A model generated the notes under the pieces. The model worked only from the letters and a program-made list of their open reading frames with translations, did no database searches and had not been told where the DNA came from. Positions 1-11,902 of a stretch of 64,000 nucleotides of DNA are shown here, in pieces (the first letter of the stretch is position 1; every line of letters begins with the position of its first letter). Origin of the DNA: Sternotherus odoratus (Eukaryota; Chordata; Testudines; Kinosternidae); NCBI GenBank assembly GCA_032164245.1, contig JAVMKO010000003.1, positions 66,844,390 through 66,908,389 of the forward strand, given 5' to 3'. A program made the translations under genes and the position numbers.

Positions 1-112
1 CTTTCAGCAGCACTCAGATATTATTTTGATGAGGGACATATGAATACTTAAATTGATGCTTGAGAGAGATGTGATTTTATCCATGTAAATCTTTCTTTGT
101 TAGCATTGCTAC

Positions 113-259
113 CTGTCAGTACTTTCCTTGTCTATCAGTGCTCTGCTAAAAAGCTCCTTTGCATCCACTTGTAACTCAAAGATTTTCACTGGAATTATTC
201 TCATTGCTTCCAAGAGGTTTACTTGTTTTCTTGTTACAGGATATCCATCAATAACAACT
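113..259 (-). CDS. AK9: AK9 exon with DGYP motif
   Basis: 147-bp exon, acceptor CACACAG and donor ACAG/GTAGCA. It encodes VVIDGYPVTRKQVNLLEAM, then IIPVKIFELQVDAKELFSRA. DGYPVTR is the counterpart of DGFPRT in canonical adenylate kinases. Phase is 2 in and 2 out. The rest of this module and the C-terminus lie left of the window. Confidence 0.94.
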
Positions 260-714
260 CTGTGTGAAAACAAATATGAATAAAGGTTTAAAAAAACCTG
301 TCAGTTCCTAATTTATCATTAAGACTGAACAGAAAATAGCAAGAATGTAGTTTTAATTACAGCAAAAAGAGATACCAAAGGTGTGGTCCTGCACCCTCAA
401 GTCAGTGAATGAGAGACTTGCTATTAACAACACTTAGCAGCAGTATTACAGTACTATCCAGACACCTCAATCAAGATCCAAGTACCATTGAGTGAGGGGG
501 TGTACAAACCTATAGGAAGACAGAGCCTCCAACACAGAGTTTACAATAAAATGTAATACAAAATATAAGAAGTTGGTGTAATAAAATTTGGAGGAGAGTG
601 GAGGAGGTAGGCCAAGCGTAAAAGTGTAGGAACACATGGTTACATAGCCTGGTGATGTGCAAAACTCGACAGTTCAGAGTCATTTAAAGTTGGAGTTTTT
701 AAATGATGAGATCT
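260..714. other. AK9 intron, no recognised element
   Basis: AT-rich intronic sequence between the most 3' exon and the fold-back SINE. I recognise nothing in it. Confidence 0.5.
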
Positions 715-727
715 TATCTATTTATAG

Positions 728-948
728 CAGAGGTAACAAAGTCCTGTGGCACCTTAAAGACTAACTATAAAGTTTTGAAGCATAAGCTTTCGTGGGCTAA
801 TACCCACTTCGTCGCACTGCTTGCATCCGACGAAGTGGGTATTAGCCCACGAAAGCTTATGCTTCAAAACTTTATAGTTAATCTTTAAGGTGCCACAGGA
901 CTTTGTTACCTCTGCTATTCCAGACTAACACGGCTACCTCTCTGATTC
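728..948 (-). repeat. fold-back tRNA-SINE with 13-bp target duplication
   Basis: A full-length minus-strand SINE (tRNA-like head near 945, tail near 815) is followed by an inverted partial copy of itself. Arms 726-814 and 828-916 pair over 89 nt with one mismatch around a 13-nt loop. The whole unit is flanked by TATCTATTTATAG at 715-727 and 949-961, so it looks like a single retroposition. The inverted arm stops just short of the tRNA-like head. Confidence 0.88.
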
Positions 949-961
949 TATCTATTTATAG

Positions 962-1251
962 TTATCCACAATCCCCACTGGTCCTCTACACAATTACTAA
1001 CTTGACTGGAGCAGGATTAGATTCCAAAGAGACATCTAAATCAACATCTACTACTTTAACTCAAGGTCTGCCTAATCCATATTGAAAAAGAAACACAATT
1101 GTCACATATTAGGCATTGGTGGGCCAAGATACACCAAAACATTCACATCCAGGGAAGCTTATGCAATCCTGATCTCAAAGCTCAAAACTGCATGTCAGAG
1201 ATCAATTAGGTGTTGCCCTGTCCTGTGAGAATTACTCTCCTTTGGGAGAGG
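962..1251. other. AK9 intron, no recognised element
   Basis: Intronic sequence between the fold-back SINE and the hAT element; no feature recognised. Confidence 0.5.
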
Positions 1252-1259
1252 AGCTAGAG

Positions 1260-1560
1260 CAGGGGTCGGCAACCTTTCAGAAGTGATGTGCCGAGTCTTC
1301 ATTTATTCACCCAAATTTAAGGTTTCGCGTGCCAGTGATACATTTTAATGTTAGGAAGATCTCTTTCTATAAGTCTATAGTATATAACTAAACTATTCTT
1401 GTATGTAAAGTAAATATGATATTTAAGAAGCTTCATTTAAAATTAAATTTAAAATGCAGACCTCCCCAGATCGGTGGCCAGGACCCGGGCAGTGTGAGTG
1501 CCACTGAAAATCAGCTCACGTGCCGCCTTTGGCACGCATGCCATAGGTTGCCTACCCCTA
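1260..1560. mobile_element. non-autonomous hAT element (301 bp)
   Basis: Terminal inverted repeats CAGGGGTCGGCAACC and GGTTGCCTACCCCTA, with a perfect 8-bp target duplication AGCTAGAG at 1252-1259 and 1561-1568. The CAGGGG termini and 8-bp duplication are diagnostic of hAT transposons. It has no coding capacity. Confidence 0.9.
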
Positions 1561-1568
1561 AGCTAGAG

Positions 1569-2222
1569 CTTGCGGGAGTAATGAAGTAGGATGATTAACG
1601 TTGGTCAGCTTGGCAGGTGGTTCCATTCAGGGGATAGCCTACTAGAAATTTGGATTCCATAACTTAGGGGATACAAAACAGATTTTATTTGCTTGCTGTT
1701 CCAAAAAAACCCAAAATAGGAGCACGGAACTGTCAGTCTGCACTACCAGAGAGAGAAAAAAACTGGTGCAAGGGCAGAACAGGTACAGCTGAGCCCCAGA
1801 GCTTCATGGATAAGTCTGAATTGCCACTGGTATTTGTAGTAAGAGGTGCAGTCCTCATATCTCAGACTGGGGGACACATCAAAATTGAGAGAGAAACAGG
1901 AATTTTCAATGTACAATGAAATACTGTTCCTTTGGTTGAAAAAGTACCTTTCAGAAAATGTGAAATATTAAAGGTAAAAGAGGAAAGTGAAATATTCTTA
2001 ATTGAGAACTGTAGAAAGTCATGCTTGAAAACTCTTTGAAGACTGAAGTGGAGAGCCTGGTTTGTGCTCCATTGTGGACAGGACCAAAGTATAACTTCTT
2101 AACGGAAATTTTTTTGGTTCCATTGACATGTTTTAGTGAAATCATTGTTTCATTATGGTTATGCAAATCAGTCCTTATGAAAATAATGTTATCTTTCAAA
2201 AACAAAGAGACAAACCTCTTAC
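1569..2222. other. AK9 intron, no recognised element
   Basis: Intronic sequence downstream of the 2223-2424 exon; short open frames only and nothing recognised. Confidence 0.5.
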
Positions 2223-2424
2223 CCAGCAGTGCTGCACACATGATCCATCAGTGCCACTTCTAGAGCCTGGATGGCTAGTTCATCAGGTGCAGTCAGGCCT
2301 TTATGAAGATGCCACTTTAAAATAAGTGCCAGCTCGCTCTCTGGCTGATTGTTTAACACTATTCGTATAGCATCTCCCATAGATAAGCGCATTAGCCCAT
2401 AGACACTTGCAAACTTCTTAGCAA
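2223..2424 (-). CDS. AK9: AK9 exon, NMP-binding region
   Basis: 202-bp exon, acceptor TTTCAG and donor GG/GTAAGA. It continues directly from the P-loop with AKKFASVYGLMRLSMGDAIR, the helix and SxGDxxR motif that bind the monophosphate. It then reads LALILKWHLHKGLTAPDELA, the equivalent of the GxxVPDE region. Phase is 1 in and 2 out. Confidence 0.94.
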
Positions 2425-3145
2425 CTGAAAAATATTTTGTTTTTAACACTCAGCTTTCATTTTGACACCAGGAAAGAAGATAAAAGGATTTTAGTTAAAG
2501 TAAACAAATAAAAACCATATAATTTTGTACATATTTTAAAAACTTTGTGGTTACAAAAACACACCAAACAAAACCAGAAATTACAGAATGATGATGGTTA
2601 CAGAAAATGGCAAACTGTATACAAACAATTTTAGTACAACTTCATTTCTAGCAGTTTGATAATCAGGGTGCCTCAATCACCTACTAACATTTAGTTTAAA
2701 AAAATGACAGACACTGACAATTGCCAATTTAGTCTAATACAATCTTTACCTGGCTCTGTGGAATTATATGGACAATAAATTAAAAATTGTTATTTGGCCT
2801 TCTTGTACAGAGGTGGCAATGCTGTGAAAAAGGCATGCTCAGTTTCTGGGACAGAATAAGGGTAAAAATTTTATTATAGCCACTTTCAATGGGACTTAGG
2901 TTCCTAAGTGATATAAGTACTTTCCAAAAATGGGACTAAGGAGCACTTAGCTTTGGAAAATGTTATCCAGAGTGCCTGGCTTCTGTACAATAGGGGGTGG
3001 CACTGAAAGGAGTCTCTTCTAGTCTACCCCAGGCTACAAAATAGTGCTTCAAGAGTGATGTGGTCAGTAAGAGATGGGAGAGAACTCCAGGGGATCACAG
3101 TAGACACAGAGAATCTTATACTTGTGAGGGTGAAGGGGAGATTAA
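2425..3145. other. AK9 intron, old unclassified repeat
   Basis: AT-rich intron. At about 2880-2980 the phrase ATGGGACTTAGG/ATGGGACTAAGG recurs, suggesting a short old tandem or palindromic repeat. Nothing else is recognised. Confidence 0.4.
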
Positions 3146-5013
3146 AAATTGAAAGTTAAATAAGGGAGGATTAACTTACTTTGTACAGTAACTGGAGTTC
3201 TTTGAGATGTGTGATCCCTTATTGGTATTCCACTTGATATGTGTGCACGCTCCATGTGCCGGAGAACAGAAGATTTTTGCTGGCAATGTCCTTCCAGGGT
3301 TAGAGCCATTAGGTGATGCCTGGCTATGAAACTGGAAGCCATGACCCTGGCTGAGAACTTCATTGCATTCATTGAGACATCAGGTACAAATGCTGTTGCT
3401 TGGGAAACTTTCTTTAAAATGGAGCCAAATTCAGAACAAGCTGTCCTTTAGGGTTCTGAGATCTTCCAGTCAGAAGACAGATCCCTTGCAAAGCAGATAG
3501 CTGTTAGGGATGCTCTGAGGGTGTCCAAGGAGGGCTCAAAATCTTTCTTGAAAAGTGGCCTCCAATTTTCTCTCTGTTGGTTCCTTAGGGTAAAACTCTG
3601 CTTCTGAGGGAATGATTGTATCCCTTGCTAGAGATGCTACAGCTATGTCTACCTGCAGGATCTCCATGACAGGTGGCTTTGATTCCTGTATCTTACAGAA
3701 GCGGAGGTCATTTTTATTAATGTGCTTGCCTGTATCAGTTTGTTTCAATCATCCCTGATCATGTACTAGAAGGAGGAGTGCAGGGGAAATCTTCAGCAGA
3801 GAATTTCAAGGAGAGAAATTTACTCTGAGGCTTGCTCTCAGGAACCTATTCAGGTTGGACTTGAATCAAGGAGAAAACCTTTCTGCCCATGGCCTCAAAC
3901 TTCTTGGGGGGGGGGGGAACCCTATATTGTGTTTTCCCCTCATCCTGTTTGTCAGGGTCTGATACCTCATCTTCCTCAGGACAGGCCTATACTACTGGTT
4001 AAGTTGATTTAACTCATGTCGCTCAGGGGTATGAAGCCCCCCCCCCCCCCCGGTCCACTGAGAAATGCAAGTTTCACACTGTCCATACCTGTGTTATGTT
4101 GGAAGGAGATGCTCTCCTGCTGACATAGCTTACGCTTTTCACCAAGCAGTAATTATGCTGACCAGAGAGCACACTCCCGTCAGCTTAGCATGCCTTCACC
4201 AGACACGCTACAGTGGTACTAGCTGCATCAGCACAGCTGCACTGATGCAGCACCGTAGAGTAGATTTGCTCTCAATGGAGGAGGGGGAGAAGGAAGAGGC
4301 ATCCAAGGACTTGTACCTCCTGGATTCTGTGCTTTTTCTTCCCTTTTTTCCTTTTTAGATTTCTTTGCTCTTTTTGCATGCTTTGCAGGAGTAGGAGCTC
4401 CCTGACACGTTGGTGATGCTTTTTGCAGTTTGCTTTCCATAGTGCCTGAAGCCCTCTGAAAAGTTCTCCCTGAGTCCTCTCAGGCCGGGTCCCATTCCCC
4501 CAAGAGGTGAGGGGGGAAGGTACTTGTTACTAGAGTCTCTGGTTGAACTGGGAAGCGGGAGCTGTTTAAGAGTCCTGCTTCTTTACCACGGGCATTCAGG
4601 ACCCACTTTAAGACACAGAGGGGTGAGGACCTACAAGCATCTCCTCTTTGTTCTACAGGGATCACCTGGGATTTACTCCCTGAGTTAGCTGCCTGGAGTC
4701 TTCCTCATCTTCAGAGACTTTCCCTGCTCTACCCTGTGCTTCCTGATCCATTTTTTCCACACTGGAATCGGGGCTGCTTTTGTAGGTAGGGGATTCCACA
4801 TGCCTGTCAAACTCCTAGCCACAAGAACTAACAGAGTTAGGGTCAGCTAGCTGGGTGCAGCCTGGACACAGCTTATTGTCTTCTGAACCTAGGAAGGTTG
4901 CCTCACAAATAGAGCACTGCTTGGATTTGGATTTGTTCTGGTTCTTGGCCTCTCTGCCATGCCTGGGTAGGGGCAGAGGAGCCAGCAGGGAAATGCAGCA
5001 GCAGAGTCTCAAG
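3146..5013 (-). mobile_element. decayed DIRS-like retroelement fragments
   Basis: The tract at 3165-3300 (AGTAACTGGAGTTCTTTGAG onward) resembles terminal sequence of turtle DIRS-like elements. Minus-strand frames at 4228-4440 (Lys/Ala/Pro-rich) and 4815-5012 (with CSICEATF and KLCPGC cysteine pairs) resemble gag-like pieces. All frames are short and broken. Assignment is by resemblance only; it could be another LTR-type element. Confidence 0.4.
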
Positions 5014-6230
5014 ATGAATTAAATTTAAGCTTAAGACTCACCCAGGGAGGAGGAAAGAAGCCTGAAATAGATAGCTCACCTGAAAAAAAGTGAAAAAATA
5101 AAAGTAGAAATAAAAGGAGCAGGAACAGTAACTGCCACCTGACTGCTGCCACAGCAACAAAGAATCTGGCAGCAAGTGCAAACAAAGGTGGCATAGCCAG
5201 GTCATGTGGCACCATGTCATTGATATGCTTCCATGAGCTGCAGATCAGAGGGGAGAAGCCCAGATGTCCAGAATTGGGGAGATGCTGGGTTGCGGAAAAG
5301 GAGGATCTGGGTGGTACTGGTGGTTTTATTATGCCTTGACTGGTCGGTGGTACCAATCAGAGGTGAACCAATGGTGGGTTGGGGACGTCCCAGGTCAGGA
5401 CCGGATCCAACTATATAGACAGCATATAGATAGTAAGGTCCTCTTGGACAGTACATCTAGCCCGATTCTGGAGAGTGGACTGGATTTCTGCCCTTGGTGG
5501 TGCCGGAAGTACTGGCTTCCCGTGAACCGCTCCAGCCATCCCGCAAACTCCACCAGCTCTCTGCTCCACCAGCCGCTCAGCAATATATCTTCAGCTTCCC
5601 CACTACTTAACACAGCACTCAGTGATTTCAGCTCTTAGTAATTTTAGCTCTTTAGTGATTTCAGTTTGTAGTAGGGGAGCCTCAGTGCTGGTGCACCATT
5701 GGCCCAAAGTGAATGCAGCTCTGCAATCTGGAACCAGATTCCTAATGGAATCAAAATTAGCTCTGCTATTGCACAGTGGAGAGCGGAGGGGGTGTAATTG
5801 GTATTTAGGGCCCTCAGAAGGGGGCTCATACCTCAAGGGACAAATGCCTGTCCCCAGACTCTCTCAATTCACTGAGTTTTGGAACCCATGTCCCTTGCCT
5901 AGCGAGTGTTACTTAGTTGATGATGAGTCCCTCCATCATACAAAAGGCCAAGTACAATTCCAGTGTCCTTGATTCACACAACCAGGATAACAATACTTTA
6001 TTCTTCTTGCCCCAATAACAGAGAAACTGGGGATCCCACAGCAGCCAAAGTGACCATTTGGGCAAGCAGTGGGGTGGGTGTGCCCATGGAAATGATGTAT
6101 GCCCATGAAGTCCTTTTCCACAATTCCAGATGTCAGGGTAGAGGCTGACTCTGCTTACATTACAGATGCAGACATATTTATACTGGTGCATGAAGAGAAG
6201 GGAGTTACCTCACAAGTGGAGAACCAATGT
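5014..6230 (-). repeat. unclassified repeat, possibly LTR-derived
   Basis: Moderately GC-rich sequence with no long credible reading frame. A minus-strand AATAAA lies at 5997-6002, which would suit a minus-oriented LTR. Termini were not found. Confidence 0.3.
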
Positions 6231-6231
6231 T

Positions 6232-8020
6232 GACAGGGCTAATACAATCAGGGTGGATGTAGTTCACTCCTAATAATTGATGAGGAGATGTCAATTCCAG
6301 GAGAGGAAAAGTTGCTTCTGTAATGAGCCAACCATGCCCAGTCCCTATTCAAACCCAAATTAATGGTGTTAAATTTGCAAATGAAGTTTAGTTCTGCAGT
6401 TTTTCTTTGAAGTTTGTTTCTGAATTTTTGTTGTTGTTCAAGTATAGCTACTTTTAAATCTGTTAAAAATGTCCAGGAAGATTGAAGTGTTCTCCTACTG
6501 GCATTTGTATGTTACCATTCCTGTTTGTCTGGTTTTGGCGAATGTACATGGCAGTGGGGCATTGCTGGCACTTGATGACATATATCACATTAGGAGATGT
6601 GCAGGCGAATGAGTCCCTGATGGTGTGGCTGATGTGGTTGGGTCCTCTGATGGTGTCGCCAGAGTAGATATGGAGATGGAGTAGGCAACAAGGTGTGTTA
6701 CAGGGTTTGGTTCCTGGGTTAGTGTTTCTTTGGAGTGGTGAGTAGATGCTGGGGCGTATTTGCTTCAGGTTGGGGGGTTGTTTGTAAGTGAAGACTGGGC
6801 TGCCTCTCAATGTCGGAGAGTGAGAGATCATTTTCCAGGATAGGTTGTAGATCACTGATGATGTGCTGGAGAGGTTTTAGCTGGGGGCAGTATGTGATGG
6901 CCAGTGATGTTCTGTTATTTTCCTTGTTGGGCCTGTCCTGTAGTAGGTGACTTCTGGGTACTCATCTCGCTCTGTCAATCTGTTTCCTCACTTTCCCAGG
7001 AGGCTACTGTAGTTTAAAGAATGCTTGATAAAGATCTTGTAGGTGTTTGTCTCTGTCTGAGGGATTGGAGCAAATTCAGTTGTATCTTAGGACTTGGCTG
7101 TAAACAATGGATCATGTGATGTGTCTTGAATAGAAGCTGGAGACATGTAAATAAGTGTAGTGGTCAGTAGGTTTTCAGGATAGGGTGGTGTTTATGTGAC
7201 CATCATTTATTTGCACTGTAGTGTCCAGGAAATGGATTTCTTGTGCAGACTGGTCCAGGCTGAGGTTGATGGTGGGGTGGAAACTGTTGAAATCCAGGTG
7301 GAATTCTTCAAAGGCCTCCTTCCCATGGGTCCATATGATGAAGATGTCATCCATGTAGCACTAGTAGGGGAGAGGCACTAGGGGACGAAAGCTGAGGAAG
7401 CATTGTTCTAAGTCAGCCATAAAAATGGTGGCATACTGTGGGGCCATGTGAGTACCCATAGCAGTGCTGCTGACTTGAAAGGTATAAGGTGCCCCCAAAT
7501 TTGAAATGGTTGTGGGTGAGGAGAAAGTCATAAAACTCAGCCACCAGGTGTGCCGTGGCCTCATCAGGGATACTGTTCTTGACAGCTTGTAGTCCATCCT
7601 CGTGTGGAATATTAGTGTACAGAGTTTCTACATCCATGTTGGCCAGGATGGTGTTTTCAGGAAGATCACCAATGAATTGCAGTTTCCTCAGGAAGTTGGT
7701 GGTGCCTTGAAGATAGCTAGGAATGCTGGTAGTGTAGGTTTTGAGGACAGAATCCAAATAGCCAGAGAATCCTGCTGTAAGAGTGTCAAGAGTGAGATAA
7801 TGGGGTGTCCAGGGATCCAGGTTTATGGATCTTGGGTAGCAGATAGAATACCCCTGTCGGGGTTCTGGGGGTGTATCTGAGTAGATCTGTTCCTGTGCTA
7901 TAGCAGGGAGTTCCTTGAGCAGATTGTGTAGGTTTTTTTGGTACTCCTCAGTGGGATCGGAAAATAGTGGCCCGTAGTAGGTGGTGTTGGAGAGTTGTCT
8001 GGCAGCCTCCTGTTCATAAT
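6232..8020 (-). pseudogene. Penelope-like retroelement, RT plus GIY-YIG remnant
   Basis: Minus-strand fragments read as a Penelope-like polymerase. RT motif A appears as ANMDVETLYTNIP (in the frame 7413-7757), motif B as STAMGTHMAPQYATIFM (7361-7597) and the catalytic box YMDD at 7346-7357. Further downstream (6463-6855) come SNVIYVIKCQQCPTAMYI and PVGEHFNLPGH, the start and middle of a GIY-YIG endonuclease. Single-base shifts and stops separate the pieces, and the Gly expected after YI in the endonuclease is Arg. It is an inactive 5'-truncated copy; the Neptune-type lineage is likely but not proven. Confidence 0.85.
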
Positions 8021-8820
8021 CTGAACAGGAATGCTAGCTAATGCTGCAGCCAATAAATAGGTTCTGTCTCAGATCAAAGGTGATAGAAAGGAACTGGAGA
8101 AGCTGTTAGCTTGCATGGTCTCTTATGCCCTTGGTTCAGAGCATGAAGAGAAGAAGGGCATGGGTGCAGACCAATGACACTGCCAGCAAAAATCTTCTGG
8201 TACATTTACACCTCAAGCAGAACACCCACAGGGACCTTCACTTCAAGAAGAATTAATTGAAACTAATGCAATTAAAAGAAAAAACACAAAGAAACTTAAC
8301 TAGCAAAGCAACTAGAGTGAACAGGTGAATCTAGCCCCATATCTTTAAAATGCCAATGAAATAATATCATTAAACCAAGCATTAGAAGCATATAATTGTC
8401 TGACTAAAGCAGAGATGAGTTCTGGGGTTCCTTGGAATCTTTGACTTTCTGTATGTTTTTCCAAATAATCATGACAGTTGCCTGTACTAGTCACATATTA
8501 AAGAGCAGCCTTAACATTAAGAAATCCAAATCCTTGTATTGGAAGGGGCAGAAAAAACACCCAATACAGAGCCTCATATTGCATTTCTGTTCCCTGTTTA
8601 TCTCTCCAAAAGTATGATGGTTGGTACTTGGCTGCACTGACAATTGCTATTTTTATATGAGAGGTGGGAACAGGGAACATGGTATTTCCCAGTGGCAAAT
8701 GGGGAGTTTTACCACCAGCTGTTTCTATTTTATTGTGTGCCCAGATATGTAATGGGAGTATTCTATTAGATGATCCTGAGACTCCTTCCACTGCATGAGT
8801 GATTGGATTTCATAATATGA
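8021..8820. other. AK9 intron, no recognised element
   Basis: Intronic sequence between the Penelope-like remnant and the MITE; nothing recognised. Confidence 0.45.
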
Positions 8821-9122
8821 GGGTACGTCTATACTACTTGCCGGATTGGCAGGTAGTGTTCGATGTATCAGGGATCGATTTATCGCGTCTCATCTAGATG
8901 CGATAAATTGATCCCCGAACACGCTCCCTGTCGACTCCGGAACTCCAGCTCCACAAGAGGAGTAAGCGGAGTTGACTGGGGAGCTACCGAGGTCAACTCA
9001 CCGCTGTGAGGATGGCCAGGTAAGTCGAACTAAGATGCTTCGACTTCAGCTATGCTATTTGCATAGTTGAAGTTGAATTATCTTAGTTCGAACCCTCCCA
9101 TCCCCGCAGTGTAACCCAGGCC
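8821..9122. mobile_element. Harbinger-like MITE, degraded ends
   Basis: About 300 bp opening GGGTACGTCTATACTAC and closing CAGTGTAACCCAGGCC, an imperfect inverted pair. Internal palindromes surround ATCGATTTATCGCG and TTCGAACTAAGATGC, the same style as the MITEs at 9253, 12406 and 62421. The target duplication is unclear. Confidence 0.6.
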
Positions 9123-9252
9123 TAAGAGACATAGAGTATTATTATATGTAGTACAGTGACCCCTACAGGCCAATATCCACATCAGAACTACTTATGCTAG
9201 GCACTATAAAAACAGCACTTGTCCTGAAGACCTTATAATCTAAACAGACGAA
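9123..9252 (+). repeat. ancient MIR/CORE-SINE-like fragment, left part
   Basis: GCTAGGCACTATAAAAACAG followed by a decayed CTTATAATCTAA tract resembles amniote MIR-type repeats. It appears to continue at 9538-9715 on the far side of the inserted MITE. Confidence 0.5.
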
Positions 9253-9537
9253 GGGCTGGTCTTCACTAGAGGTGAGGATCGGCTGAAGATACGCAACTTC
9301 AGCTACGTTAACAACGTAGCTGAAGTCAGTATATGTACAGCCGACTTACCTGCCGCCCTCATGGCAGCGGCAGTTGGCTGCATGCTCCCCCGTCGACTCC
9401 AGCTTGCGCCTTGTGTCAAGCTGGAGTTACCAGAGTTGACGGGGGCCCGCGGGCGATCGATTTCTCGCGTCTTAACCAGACGCGAGAAATCGATCGCTGA
9501 AAAAGCAATGGCTACCCACCGTAGTGAAGATGTACCC
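9253..9537. mobile_element. Harbinger-like MITE (285 bp)
   Basis: Termini GGGCTGGTCTTCACTA and TAGTGAAGATGTACCC form inverted repeats matching the 12406-12683 element. Internal palindromes include CTTCAGCTACGTTAACAACG and ATCGATTTCTCGCGTC with their complements. It splits an older MIR-like repeat. Confidence 0.8.
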
Positions 9538-9715
9538 AAGGAGTGGATGGAAAGGGATAGGACATAAAATCAACACTGGAACTGAGGCATAGGAGATTAA
9601 GTGACTTGCCAGAGTTACTTAGCACAGGATGTCTGCCCGCACTAGGAACAGAACTGAACCTGTATCTCCCAAGCGTCAGTCCAAGGCTTAACCACAAGAA
9701 TAGTCTTTCTTCCTG
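9538..9715 (+). repeat. ancient MIR/CORE-SINE-like fragment, right part
   Basis: Contains AACTGAGGCATAGGAGATTA, AGTGACTTGCCAGAG and a distal GGCTTAACCACAAGA tract, the familiar pattern of the 3' half of amniote MIR-like SINEs. Confidence 0.55.
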
Positions 9716-9918
9716 AGGAGAGGGGACAGGGTTAAGATGGTGAACACAGATCTTTCTGGCTAATAAATAGGATATTGGGAAAACTTACTGCAGCATTCTA
9801 TGCATGGCAACAACAATAATTTTAGTGACTTATTTGTAATTTCTTGCAAACATGATTATGAGAGATGCAACCCCAATTATAAGGGAAGTTCCTATCCTTT
9901 GAAAAGACTGGACCTTAC

Positions 9919-10132
9919 CTGTAGTTTTCCCAGATTTTGGAGGTCCCACAATTGCTATCTTAACTGGCACAGATGGTTTTGGTTTTGGCTGACGGATAAA
10001 TTTAATGGGATTTTTCATAAATTTTTCTTTATTCTCTTTACTTGAAAAAAAATAAATATATTGTCGGTGGATTACAGGCAAGCTTGGAGTCTGTTGGTTT
10101 TGGAAAGGCTTGATTACATCTCCTTCACTTAG
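9919..10132 (-). CDS. AK9: AK9 exon with P-loop GPPKSGKT
   Basis: 214-bp exon, acceptor TTATAG and donor ACAG/GTAAGG. The first part repeats the YHS-like pattern (YIYFFSSKENKEKFMKNP). It then reads KIAIVGPPKSGKTT, a Walker A loop starting another kinase module. Phase is 0 in and 1 out; the codon after the two Thr is split and completed by the exon at 2424. Confidence 0.95.
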
Positions 10133-11683
10133 CTATAACATACAAAAATGGGAAAAAGTTACTTATTGATATTTCTGTTTCATATAGTCTCCTCTTCGCC
10201 CATCCTACAACAGTGGATTTATGGCACAGTGTTATGGAAATACCTACTGGAAGAAAGCAAAGATTTCTGAAACCTTACCCGTGATTACATAAGGCTCAGA
10301 CAGAACACCATCCCTGTGCTATCTTACTGATAATTTTGTTTGTCATAAAGTAATTATTAGTAATTAATTCTCCATAACAGTATCTGTCCATGGAACCACT
10401 GTTGTAGTTTGGGATAAGAGAGAATTCTATATCCATTTTAGTGTCCAGAGCATTACTCTATTTCTGGTCAGAACAAGGAAAAGTATAATTATCTTAATTA
10501 AAAACAAGTGCTGTTCTGCAGACTGACTGATAGGGTACACCTGTTCAGTAATACTTAGGCCCCATGGCACTATACTCCTGAGCTATGCATCTGCAGAGGA
10601 TAATATTAAAACACTGTTCTTTGGTGGATACAGACTGCCATACTATACATTCTACCCTTTTCAGTCTTGATTTCTCATTACTGCATCAGGTCCCTTCAAA
10701 CCACATGTCTTAGCTCCATAGGGTGCTAGGATTCTGCCTTAATCCACTTCTGGTGCTCACATTCCTCCTTCTGGCTTATTATTCTTACCCATTATCTCTT
10801 CCATAATCTTGTTTTATCTTCAGATCATAATTATTTAATTGCCAATTGGCATATCTCATATATTCTGATCTATGAAGACTTTGGCTTCCTTAATTGTACT
10901 CATCTCTATCTGATCCTAAAGCACCCCTATTTTCTCCTCCATGATTGTCATAATCTTCTACTTCATGCATTCTACAGCTTTGATAACACACCATCTTGAT
11001 TCCATCTAAAGACAGTCTGGTACTTGCTTCTTTCTGCTTCCTATGTCAAGTGTTAAATTGTTCTCTTCCTTACACGCTCTCTCTTAGTTTTACTTTTGGC
11101 AACTCATATGTAAGAATCTCTTCTCACTTGCAAAGCTGTCACTCCTCCAATGGTATCTTTCTACTCTCCTGTCTTCAGGAATTTCTTTGTTGTTGTTGTT
11201 TCCTGTTCATTGGGCTTTTCTTAGCTCAGCTCTGCTCCTTGTTTATTATTCACTCACAAAATCAAGATGCACTTTTAGCATTCCAACAAAATTACATACA
11301 GATTACCCACCAGAACTTTGTGTTAATCATTCATAACTTCAAAACACTTTTACTTGTCCCTGCTGCTCCAGCAAGGCTGTAAGAACTTCCTGTTTGCTAT
11401 GCTATATTTGCTGGGTCCTAAGTATCATACATTTCTTTCTAGTTCAGCTCCACCTTTGATTGTACTAATTCACAAACCTCCATCTGTTCAATGCTCCCAC
11501 AAAACTAACAATAAATCATTAATCTGCTTAAAACACAACACTAAACTGACCAATTCTTGCGATCATTATTGAAAATATTCAGTGATGTGCTTTTCATAAT
11601 ATTTTATTTTAATTATATGGGAATAAAGAAGACAAACAAGTATTACTTCCTGAAAGTATCTCTCAGTCATTTAATTACGTTAC
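10133..11683. other. AK9 intron, no recognised element
   Basis: Long AT-rich intron. The 128-codon plus-strand frame at 10996-11382 is Leu/Ser/Phe-rich, lacks domain features and looks accidental. Confidence 0.5.
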
Positions 11684-11902
11684 CTTGACTGGGTCCCATT
11701 GTCCAAAAGAACTGGGATGTTTATAAGAGAGAACCAACATCTTGCGTGCAAGTGACAAACTTATTGGGTAACATTTCTCAAAAATGCTTTCTCGATTTTC
11801 TACTAGATGCTTCAACTTGCTATACAATTGGTAACGTACAATGTGAGGTTTTCGCCCCCCATTGATGGTGATTTGTGGTATTAGCCACCTTTCAAGTTCT
11901 TC
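11684..11902 (-). CDS. AK9: AK9 exon, C-terminal helices of kinase module
   Basis: 219-bp exon (73 codons, phase 0-0), acceptor ATTCAG and donor AAG/GTAACG. It includes EELERWLIPQITINGGRKPH, YQLYSKLKHLVENRESIFEK and SYKHPSSFGQWDPVK. The FGQWDPV ending is a recognisable AK9 segment before the next YHS-like piece and P-loop. No catalytic residue is obvious. Confidence 0.93.

Noticed and set aside
728..948. Possible hairpin non-coding RNA gene
   Set aside because: The palindrome is explained by inverted SINE copies with one target duplication.
2900..2960. Short direct repeats suggestive of CRISPR
   Set aside because: Eukaryotic context, irregular spacing, no cas genes; an old reptile repeat.
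10996..11382. 128-codon plus-strand frame
   Set aside because: Composition Leu/Ser/Phe-rich without motif; AT-rich intron, likely chance.
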